A DNA stretch of 64,000 bases, from assembly GCF_045689735.1 (NCBI RefSeq), contig NZ_CP142685.1, positions 558,001 through 622,000 of the forward strand, written 5' to 3'. Below the pieces are notes generated by a model. The model searched no databases. It saw nothing but the letters and a program-made list of their open reading frames with translations, and was not told the DNA's origin. This document shows positions 24,978 through 32,160 of this stretch, piece by piece. Position 1 is the stretch's first letter. Each line of letters begins with the position of its first letter. Made by a program: the position numbers and the translations under genes. The DNA is from Halothiobacillus sp045689735 (GTDB lineage: Bacteria; Pseudomonadota; Gammaproteobacteria; Halothiobacillales; Halothiobacillaceae).

Positions 24978-25754
24978 TCAGCCTGTCGGGTTGCCTTGCG
25001 CCAGGGCATGCAGTTGTTGCAGGTAAGCGCAATCGACAAATCCGCTGGCCGGTATTGGCCCGCGCTGTACGGTGACTGGTTGGCTCGGGTCGCCTAAATC
25101 GCTCAACACCGCGAGGGCTCCCGTGAAATCATCGTGGGCGGTGTAGGAATTATCCGTCACCAGTACCGGGATACCCGCTTCGACCGCAGCGCGTACGCCA
25201 TTGGCGGAATCTTCGAACGCAAGGCACTCGCTGGGTTCGAGGCGCATTTGTTCAAGCACCCAGGTGTAGATGTCTCCGGCGGGCTTTTTCTTTGGCACGA
25301 TATCGCCCGCGCCAATCACTTCAAACCAGCCGATGGCCTCGGCGCCCAGTGTGGCTTCGAGCAGGCCGGTCACATTTTCTGGTGTGGTGGTGGTGGCGAT
25401 GGCGAGCCGCACGCCCCGGGTGCGGGCTTCGCCCAGCAGCCGCCGGACGCCCGGACGCAGCGGGATGCCGCCTTCGGCCAAGAGTTTCAGATAGTGGGCG
25501 GTTTTGGCCTTGTGCAGACCGGCGATAAACGCCGCTTCATCGGCCTGCGGTGGAAAGGCGGGCTGGTGGGTATCGATGAAATGCCGGATGCGTTCTTTGC
25601 CGCCGGTGATCGCCAGCAATTCGCCATATAACGGCACATCCCAAACCCATTTCAGGCCGGCCTCTGCGAACGCCCGGTTGAATGCGACGCGGTGGCCATC
25701 GCGCTCGGTTTCGGCCAGGGTGCCATCGACATCGAAAATGAGTGCTTTGATCAT
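24978..25754 (-). CDS. cbbY: HAD phosphatase CbbY
   Basis: Haloacid-dehalogenase phosphatase that removes xylulose-1,5-bisphosphate, an inhibitory by-product of Rubisco (known for CbbY). Catalytic aspartates are in FDVDGTLAETE at the N-terminus, followed by the family-specific HRVAFNRAF. A later lysine lies in PKKKPAGDIY and the acidic motif is FEDSANG. Length 258 aa is typical. No Rubisco or other cbb operon gene is in this window, so the gene stands apart from the expected cluster. It supports autotrophic carbon fixation in the host. Confidence 0.88.
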   Translation of the reverse strand: MIKALIFDVDGTLAETERDGHRVAFNRAFAEAGLKWVWDVPLYGELLAITGGKERIRHFIDTHQPAFPPQADEAAFIAGLHKAKTAHYLKLLAEGGIPLRPGVRRLLGEARTRGVRLAIATTTTPENVTGLLEATLGAEAIGWFEVIGAGDIVPKKKPAGDIYTWVLEQMRLEPSECLAFEDSANGVRAAVEAGIPVLVTDNSYTAHDDFTGALAVLSDLGDPSQPVTVQRGPIPASGFVDCAYLQQLHALAQGNPTG

Positions 25755-25862
25755 GATTAAACTGAGGGTGTTGCTCGGGAAAACGGCCGCTTAGGCTATC
25801 CTAGGCGGGAAATTTGTGCCACGGCTTTTGTGTGGCGCAGCGCGAATCAACAGGGTGAGGTT

Positions 25863-26687
25863 ATGCAAAAACACGCGGTAGGACAGGGCTGGCACTGGAT
25901 CGCCAACGGTTGGCGCTTGATGCGCGAGCGTCTCGGGCTATCGATCGGGGTTGTGCTGTTGATGTATGTGCTGTTGTTCGTGGTCAGCATGCTGCCGATG
26001 GTGGGCTCGATGATCACGCCGTTTCTCACGCCGTTTCTGGCGGGTGGCGTGTATCTGGTACTCGCCCGGATCCAGGAGATCCGCGCGCGCCGTGCCATCG
26101 AACCGCTGGCGGGTGAACAGCCGATCGGTTTTGATCTGATGTTCAGCGCGTTTTCCCGCCCGGCGCTGCGCAAGCCGCTGTTGCTGCTGGGGGCGCTGTC
26201 CGTGGTGTTCTCTCTGTCGTTGCTCCTGCTGATGGCGGGCTTCGTGGTTTGGCAACTGGCTGGCATCGACCATGCCGTGCTGACCGATCCCACGGCTTCG
26301 GACACGGCGCGGCTGGAGTTTTTAATGCCCTATCTGCTCTCGGGAAAAGCGATGCTGCTGTGGCTGGTGGTGATGGTGGTCGCGGTGGTGTATTCCATGG
26401 CGACTTTCTTTGCCGTTCCACTGATCGTGCTGCGTGGGTTTTCTCTGGGGGATGCCCTCAAGGCCAGCTTTGCGGCAGTGTCTGCCAATTGGCTCCCGTT
26501 CCTGTGGTATGCCCTGATTTGGGCGCTGCTGTTCATCACCGTGCCGCTGACGATGATGCTCAGCCTGATTCTGCTCATGCCCTTGCTGTTTGCCAGCCTG
26601 TTCGTCGCGTTCGAAGCCATCTGGCCGGATCAGCCGACGGCGCCCGGCCACTCATCGCCGCCGCAGCGGGTTTCAACGGTAATGTGA
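25863..26687 (+). CDS. BPSS1780-like integral membrane protein
   Basis: Hypothetical inner-membrane protein, 274 aa, with six or so hydrophobic helices. It opens with a soluble stretch ending in GWHWIANGWRLM, resembling the BPSS1780 family of unknown function. The start at 25863 follows GGTGAGG by 2 nt spacing plus TT; a more distant in-frame start at 25830 lacks support. It ends 4 bp from the convergent ABC permease gene with no visible terminator between them. No function is proposed. Confidence 0.75.
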   Translation: MQKHAVGQGWHWIANGWRLMRERLGLSIGVVLLMYVLLFVVSMLPMVGSMITPFLTPFLAGGVYLVLARIQEIRARRAIEPLAGEQPIGFDLMFSAFSRPALRKPLLLLGALSVVFSLSLLLLMAGFVVWQLAGIDHAVLTDPTASDTARLEFLMPYLLSGKAMLLWLVVMVVAVVYSMATFFAVPLIVLRGFSLGDALKASFAAVSANWLPFLWYALIWALLFITVPLTMMLSLILLMPLLFASLFVAFEAIWPDQPTAPGHSSPPQRVSTVM

Positions 26688-26691
26688 GGGC

Positions 26692-27804
26692 TTACGCCAT
26701 GCGATGGCGGAACAGCCAGCCCGCGATTACCAGAGTGCTGCTGCCGATGAGCGCCAGCGGCCAGAATTGATTTTGCAGTTCCTGGAAACTGCTGCCTTCG
26801 AGAAAGACGCCGCGCAAAATGACCATGAAATAGCGCAAGGGATTCAGCAGGGTGAGATCCTGGACGATGGGTGGCATATTGGCGATGGGGGTGGCAAAGC
26901 CGGAGAGGATGATAGCGGGCACCAGAAACAGGAAGACGCCCAGAACCGCCTGCTGCAGGGTGGCGGCCAGGGCGGAGATCATCAGCCCCACGCCGGTCGC
27001 GCTCAAGAGAAACAGGGCGATGCCGCTGTACAGGGTCAACAGGCTGCCGAGCAGCGGCACCTGAAAAAACTGTACGGCGATCAATACAATCACACTGGCT
27101 TCGAGCAGGCCAATCAGGATGCCCGGCAGGGCTTTGCCGAGCAAGATTTCTGCCGGATGCAGCGGGGTTACCAGCAGTTGGTCAAAGGTACCCTGCTCGC
27201 GTTCCCGCGCGACGGACAAGGCCGTAACCACCATGACAACGACCAGCATCAGCAAACCGACCACGCCCGGAATAATGAACCACCGACTGATCAGATTGGG
27301 GTTGAACCAGGCTCGGCTGACCAGCACCGAAGGCGCCCCCGTCCGCTGATGCTGTTGTGCCCATTCGGTATTGAATTGATCGACGATTTGATTGGCATAG
27401 CTCAAGGCGATGGCGGCGGTATTGGAGTTGCGGCCATCGAGAATCAACTGCACCGGCGCGCCGTCGCCTGAGTGTAAACGCCGCGAAAAGTCGGCGGGTA
27501 GATGGAGCACCATCAGCGCTTGTCCGGTTTCGATCCGCTGGCGCAGTTCCGTTTCACTGTGGATTGGGGCGGTCAGGCTGAAGTGTCCGGACCCCGCAAA
27601 GCGTGCGACAAGCCGGCTCGCTGCGCCGCCTTGATCTTCATCGTACACCGCGAGCTGAATGTGATTCAGGTCGAAGCTGGCCGCGAAACTGAACACGAGC
27701 AGTTGAATCACCGGCGGAACGATAATGACGAAGCGGGATTTTTTATCCCGCAACAGTGCTTGAAACTCTTTGATCGCCAAGGCCCAGATGCGTTGCAGTG
27801 TCAT
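26692..27804 (-). CDS. ybhR: ABC-2 type permease, YbhR-like
   Basis: Inner-membrane exporter subunit of 370 aa. One N-terminal helix (about 25-45) is followed by a large periplasmic domain (about 46-180) and five C-terminal helices, the ABC-2 layout. It contains RELEQGTFDQ-like EREQGTFDQLLVTP in the cytoplasmic loop and FATPIANMP near the end. Last gene of the ybhG-F-S-R-type operon, 31 bp after the neighbouring permease. By homology the complex may export drugs or cations; the substrate is not readable from sequence. Confidence 0.85.
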   Translation of the reverse strand: MTLQRIWALAIKEFQALLRDKKSRFVIIVPPVIQLLVFSFAASFDLNHIQLAVYDEDQGGAASRLVARFAGSGHFSLTAPIHSETELRQRIETGQALMVLHLPADFSRRLHSGDGAPVQLILDGRNSNTAAIALSYANQIVDQFNTEWAQQHQRTGAPSVLVSRAWFNPNLISRWFIIPGVVGLLMLVVVMVVTALSVAREREQGTFDQLLVTPLHPAEILLGKALPGILIGLLEASVIVLIAVQFFQVPLLGSLLTLYSGIALFLLSATGVGLMISALAATLQQAVLGVFLFLVPAIILSGFATPIANMPPIVQDLTLLNPLRYFMVILRGVFLEGSSFQELQNQFWPLALIGSSTLVIAGWLFRHRMA

Positions 27805-27835
27805 CTTCTGCGCTCCAATGAGTTCGATCCCTCGA

Positions 27836-28957
27836 TTAGTCGAGAGATTTACGGATTTTTCGCCGGCTGGCGGCTAAAAACACCAGTGCGAGCGCGGCGA
27901 GTGCCAAGAGATTCGGCCAGATGATGCTGGGGATGTCGCCGGCCAGGAATAGCGTGTGGAGCAGGGTGACGAAGTAGCGGGCGGCAACGAGATGGGTGAG
28001 TGCCTGGAGCCAGGACGGCATGCTGCCGATGTCGAAAATAAAGCCGGAGAGCATGAAGGCGGGCAAGAAGGTCACAATGATCGAAATCAGGCTGGCAATG
28101 AATTGATTGCGCGCGGTGACGGAAATCAGCAGCCCCATCCCGAGGGCGGCCAGTAAAAACACGGCGGAGCTGAGCACGAGTAACCACCAACTGCCGAGAA
28201 AGGGGACGGCAAACAGCCAGCGAGCCATGGCAACGGACAATGCCATGCCGCCCATGCCCAATACGAAATACGGGAGCAGTTTGCCGAGGATGAGTTCGTT
28301 GATTTGCATCGGTGTGACCATCATCGCCTCCAGGGTGCCGCGCTCCCACTCGCGCGCCATGACCAGCGCGGTCAGCAGTGCGCCGATCAGGGTCATGATC
28401 ACGGCAATCAAACCCGGCACCAGATAATCGCGGCTACGCAGTTCCGGGTTGAACCAGATACGCGGGATCAGGGTGATCGGCGGATTCAGTGTTCGTCCCT
28501 GCTCGGCGAGCGTTGCGTTGAGCCAAAGGCTCCAGGTGGCTTGTACATAGGCTTCGATCAGCCGAGCCTGGTTCGCATCGACGCCATTGACGATCAGTTG
28601 GACGGGTGCCGGCGCTTCGCCCGAAGCGGCCACTAAGCGACGACTGAAATCGCTGGGTAGATGCACAATCGCATCCACGCGACGATCGAGCAGCCATTGT
28701 TCGGCCACGGCGAGATTCGGCGCGATCTGTGGTGTGAAGGATTCAGAATGATCGAAGTGGGAGAACAAGGCGGCGCTGTGTGCATCGGGCGCATCCGCTA
28801 CTAGGGCAATCGGAATGTGGCGCGCATTGAGCGAGACGCCATAACCGAACAGCAGCAGCAAGATGACCGGCAGCAAAAAGGCAATGGCCAAGCTGGATGG
28901 ATCCCGCAGGATTTGCTTGGTTTCTTTGCGGATCAAGCCGATGAGGCGCTGATTCAT
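27836..28957 (-). CDS. ybhS: ABC-2 type permease, YbhS-like
   Basis: Second permease of the exporter, 373 aa, paralogous to its downstream neighbour: N-terminal helix LAIAFLLPVILLLLFGYG, periplasmic domain, then five helices with EWERGTLEAMMVTP. The ATG at 28957 overlaps the ATPase stop as ATGA; the longer open frame to 29116 is inside the ATPase gene and is not permease-like. The two permeases likely form a heterodimer, as in E. coli YbhS/YbhR. Confidence 0.86.
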   Translation of the reverse strand: MNQRLIGLIRKETKQILRDPSSLAIAFLLPVILLLLFGYGVSLNARHIPIALVADAPDAHSAALFSHFDHSESFTPQIAPNLAVAEQWLLDRRVDAIVHLPSDFSRRLVAASGEAPAPVQLIVNGVDANQARLIEAYVQATWSLWLNATLAEQGRTLNPPITLIPRIWFNPELRSRDYLVPGLIAVIMTLIGALLTALVMAREWERGTLEAMMVTPMQINELILGKLLPYFVLGMGGMALSVAMARWLFAVPFLGSWWLLVLSSAVFLLAALGMGLLISVTARNQFIASLISIIVTFLPAFMLSGFIFDIGSMPSWLQALTHLVAARYFVTLLHTLFLAGDIPSIIWPNLLALAALALVFLAASRRKIRKSLD

Positions 28958-30693
28958 GCGGCATGTCCTGCGGTGACAGCGGGTTGCGTCAGGGCAATGA
29001 ACGCATCTTCCAGACTCGGATCGGGCAGGGCGGTGGAGCGCACCGTGCTTCGCACTTCGGCGGGGCTGCCTTCGATGAGGATCTTCCCTTGATTCAGGAT
29101 CAGCAAGCGATCGCAATACTCGGCCTCATCCATGAAATGGGTGGTGATGAGGATCGTGACGCCGGCGGCGGCGAGAGACTGGATGCGCTGCCAAAAGGCG
29201 CGGCGTTCGAGGGGATCGACCCCCGATGTGGGTTCGTCGAGAAACAGAATATCCGGCTCATGGAGCAGCGCCGCCGCCATGGCCAGCCGTTGTTTGAACC
29301 CCAGTGGCAACAGCCCCGCGTTTTGTTTGCGTCGTTCGGCGAGCGAGAATTCGTCGAGCGCCCAGTCGATGCGTTGTTGCAGCGGGCGTCGCCTGAGGCC
29401 ATAGGCACGCCCAAAAAATCTTAGATTCTGTTCGACACTCAACATGTCATACAGCGCGAATTTTTGCGACATATAGCCAATGCGGGCGCGCGCCTGCGCG
29501 GCGGCGGTGCGTAAATCGTGCCCAGCGACGGATAAATGCCCCGAACTGGCCGGCAGTAAGCCACAGAGCATGCGGAAGGTGGTGGATTTTCCGGCACCGT
29601 TGGCGCCGAGTAAACCGAAAATCTCGCCGGATTGGACGGAAAAATTCAGATGATCCACGGCGGTGAACGCGCCAAAACGTCGGGTGAGTTCCTGCACCTG
29701 AATCACCGCGTCGGTCGGTCGGGTCATCGCTCTGGGCGAATCTGGCTGGGACGGCGACCGATCAGCGGGGGGATTTTGCCCGAGTAAACGATCCATGAAG
29801 GCATCTTCAAAACGCGCAGCCAAGGGTATCCAGCCTGGGTTCTCGGTGGCGGGCGGGCGAGCATTCGGTGCCAGCAGGACGCGGATATGGTCGCGATCGA
29901 TCGTTGCGTCAAGCACCTCGGGGCGCTGTTGCAACTGGCTTTGCAGCGGGCGGCGTTCCGTCGGGGAACTGCGAATGCCATACACTCGGCCATTCAGTGG
30001 GGCGGCGAACGCCGCCGGTGCGCCGCTGCCCAGCACTTTCCCTTCGTGCAGCATGACAACCTGGTGGCAGCGTTCTGCCTCATCCAGGTAGGCGGTAGTC
30101 AGTAACACGCTCATGCCCTCGGTCTCGACCAGTTGATAGACGATATCCCACAGCTCCCGCCGTGAGATGGGATCAACGCCCACCGTCGGTTCGTCGAGCA
30201 GCAAGAGGCGCGGTGGCTTCACCAGGGTGCAGGCCAGCCCGAGCTTTTGCTTCATGCCCCCCGAGAGATGACCGGCCAGCCGCTGGGTGAATCGCCCCAG
30301 TTGGGTCATGTGAAGTAATTGTTCGAAACGCGCGGGGCGCTGTGCGGCGGGCACTTGATGTAAATCGGCGTAGAGCGTCAGGTTTTCCGCGACCGTCAGA
30401 TCCTCGTACAGGCCGAAATGTTGGGGCATGTAACCGATATGCGCCTGAATTTGATCGTTGGCTTGCCCAATCTGCCAGTCGAGGACGCGAATTTCCCCTT
30501 GATCGAGGTGAAGCAGACCACAGCAGAGCCGTAAGAAGGTGGTTTTACCGGCGGCATCGGGGCCAATCAACCCGGTCACGCTGCCGGCTTCGACCTGTAG
30601 GGAAAAGTCCTGCAAGGCTGGCCGGTTCATGCCGCGGAAGGTTTTAGTCACCCCGTGGGCCTGCAGTACGGCGGCCGCCCCCTCAGAAATCAT
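28954..30693 (-). CDS. ybhF: Duplicated ABC exporter ATPase, YbhF-like
   Basis: Fused tandem ATPase of 579 aa, nearly the length of E. coli YbhF. The first nucleotide-binding domain (about 8-235) has Walker A GPDAAGKTT and signature LSGGMKQK. The second (about 335-560) has Walker A GANGAGKST and Walker B LLFLDEPTSG-like ILFLDEPTSG. The second signature reads LPLGFKQRL rather than LSGG, so one of the two composite ATP sites may be degenerate. It starts in an ATGA overlap with the HlyD-family gene and ends in an ATGA overlap with the first permease. Confidence 0.9.
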   Translation of the reverse strand: MISEGAAAVLQAHGVTKTFRGMNRPALQDFSLQVEAGSVTGLIGPDAAGKTTFLRLCCGLLHLDQGEIRVLDWQIGQANDQIQAHIGYMPQHFGLYEDLTVAENLTLYADLHQVPAAQRPARFEQLLHMTQLGRFTQRLAGHLSGGMKQKLGLACTLVKPPRLLLLDEPTVGVDPISRRELWDIVYQLVETEGMSVLLTTAYLDEAERCHQVVMLHEGKVLGSGAPAAFAAPLNGRVYGIRSSPTERRPLQSQLQQRPEVLDATIDRDHIRVLLAPNARPPATENPGWIPLAARFEDAFMDRLLGQNPPADRSPSQPDSPRAMTRPTDAVIQVQELTRRFGAFTAVDHLNFSVQSGEIFGLLGANGAGKSTTFRMLCGLLPASSGHLSVAGHDLRTAAAQARARIGYMSQKFALYDMLSVEQNLRFFGRAYGLRRRPLQQRIDWALDEFSLAERRKQNAGLLPLGFKQRLAMAAALLHEPDILFLDEPTSGVDPLERRAFWQRIQSLAAAGVTILITTHFMDEAEYCDRLLILNQGKILIEGSPAEVRSTVRSTALPDPSLEDAFIALTQPAVTAGHAA

Positions 30694-31736
30694 GGCGCGG
30701 CGGGCTCCGGCGCACAGGGATCGGCACCGCGTGCCACGGGTCGCGCATCGCGCGCGATTTTTACCGTTACGGGCATGCCGAGTCGGAGTGGCTGATCGGC
30801 GGGATCACAGACATACACGCGGGCCTGATACACCAGCGCGGTGCGCACGCTCGGACTTTCAACCGCTTTTGGGGTGAATTCTGCGGTGGGCGAGATATAC
30901 CCAACCCAGCCCGCAAACGACCGATCCGGAAAGCTATCGCTGTGGATCGTGGCCGGCATGCCTTCATGAATCCAGCCGAGGTCGGATTCCGCCAGATAAA
31001 TGCGCGCCCAACGCGGATTGGTCAGCGCCAGGCTGATAACCGGCTGGGCGGGGGAGGCCATATCCCCCGGCTCCAAGAGTCGATTGCTGATGATCCCCGC
31101 GCTGGGCGCGGTCAATACCGTATCGTCACGGGCGATCTGTGCGCTGTGGACGGCGGCGGTGGCTGCCTCGACGCTGGCCTTGGCGGCGGCAATATCTTCC
31201 GGTCGGTTACCAATCACGGCGAGTTGCAATTGGGCTTGGTCGGCCTTGAGTTGCGCGGCGGCGGCGGCTCGCTGCGCGCGCGCCGTGTCGAGGTCTTGTG
31301 GCGAAGCCAGTTTTTGCTGTGTCAGCGTCGTGAGCCGCGCTTCGGTGCGTTCTCGCAATTGCAGATTGGCCTGATCGGCAGCGACGACGGCGCGCAATCG
31401 TTCAATATCTTCCGGCCGACTGCCGTGAACTAATTTTTCGTAGATCGCCTGATTGGCAGCCAGTTGAGCCTGGGCAGCGGCCAGGGCGGCATCGAAGCGT
31501 CGCGTATCCAGCTTGGCGATCGGTTGCCCAGCCCGCACCGGATCGCCGGTCTGCACGAAGATGTCTGAGATTCGACCGGCGTCGTTAAATGCCAGATCCA
31601 CCTGGCGAAGATCCATGTTGCCGTAGAACGCGCGCGTAGCCGTGGCGCTATTCGAGTTGTTCTCCTGCTCGACATACCAGGCAACACCGCTGCCAGCGAT
31701 CAGGAGAAGCAATAACGGAAGGACGAACTTGAACAT
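30690..31736 (-). CDS. ybhG: HlyD/membrane-fusion protein, YbhG-like
   Basis: Periplasmic adaptor of the exporter, 348 aa. An N-terminal signal-anchor helix (FVLPLLLLLIAGSGVAW) is followed by a lipoyl half (DIFVQTGDPVRAGQPIAKLD), a long coiled coil (about 75-185) rich in Ala/Gln/Glu, the second lipoyl half (TAPSAGIISNRLLEPGD) and a beta-barrel. The start at 31736 has AAGAG upstream; a GTG at 31745 is an alternative. First gene of the four-gene operon. No TetR/YbiH-type regulator is adjacent. Confidence 0.88.
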   Translation of the reverse strand: MFKFVLPLLLLLIAGSGVAWYVEQENNSNSATATRAFYGNMDLRQVDLAFNDAGRISDIFVQTGDPVRAGQPIAKLDTRRFDAALAAAQAQLAANQAIYEKLVHGSRPEDIERLRAVVAADQANLQLRERTEARLTTLTQQKLASPQDLDTARAQRAAAAAQLKADQAQLQLAVIGNRPEDIAAAKASVEAATAAVHSAQIARDDTVLTAPSAGIISNRLLEPGDMASPAQPVISLALTNPRWARIYLAESDLGWIHEGMPATIHSDSFPDRSFAGWVGYISPTAEFTPKAVESPSVRTALVYQARVYVCDPADQPLRLGMPVTVKIARDARPVARGADPCAPEPAAP

Positions 31737-31889
31737 ACACAGCACTCTTGGGTCTTGACGCGTTTGGGGCGAGCGGTGGGTCGCGATTCGGATTCGACTC
31801 GTTCGACGGGCCGCATGGTTCAGGCGATGCTTAATCTCGCATATTTTTTAAGGTTTTTGTGCAGTATTTCGATGAATTGGGTTGTCTAG

Positions 31890-32042
31890 GGAAGCACTGA
31901 TATAAATCCATCCATGGATTTATTCAGCAAGCCTCGTCGCGGCACATGTCCGCGACGGTCTTCACGAATCAACGACTTATGTCGTTGATCGTGTTGGGGC
32001 ATCCTGCCCCAAGCGGGAAGCGCGGATTTAATCAGCGCTTCC
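31890..32042. mobile_element. 153-bp MITE, IS5-type target site
   Basis: Inverted ends GGAAGCACTGATATAAATCC (31890-31909) and GGATTTAATCAGCGCTTCC (32024-32042) match over their length with few differences. Direct CTAG copies flank it at 31886-31889 and 32043-32046. A 4-bp YTAR duplication is characteristic of part of the IS5 family. The interior carries further hairpins (GTCGCGG/CCGCGAC; CAACGAC/GTCGTTG; TTGGGGC/GCCCCAA) and no ORF, as expected for a non-autonomous element. It sits between ybhG and the H+-ATPase, in the promoter region of both. Confidence 0.82.
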
Positions 32043-32056
32043 CTAGGGTATCGTTA

Positions 32057-32099
32057 AGCCCGGTTGACGCTCAGACGGAGGAGTTCTGTCAACCGGGCT
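32057..32099 (+). promoter_or_regulatory. Perfect 12-bp hairpin upstream of the H+-ATPase
   Basis: AGCCCGGTTGAC (32057-32068) and GTCAACCGGGCT (32088-32099) are exact complements around a 19-nt loop, 61 bp before the ATPase start. No T-run follows, so it is not a standard terminator. It could be an mRNA leader structure or an operator. Confidence 0.5.
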
Positions 32100-32160
32100 A
32101 AGGTCAACTGGCGTCGGCCGAGCCGTGCCTGCCCAAACACCATCATCGAGAGGGAATCCC

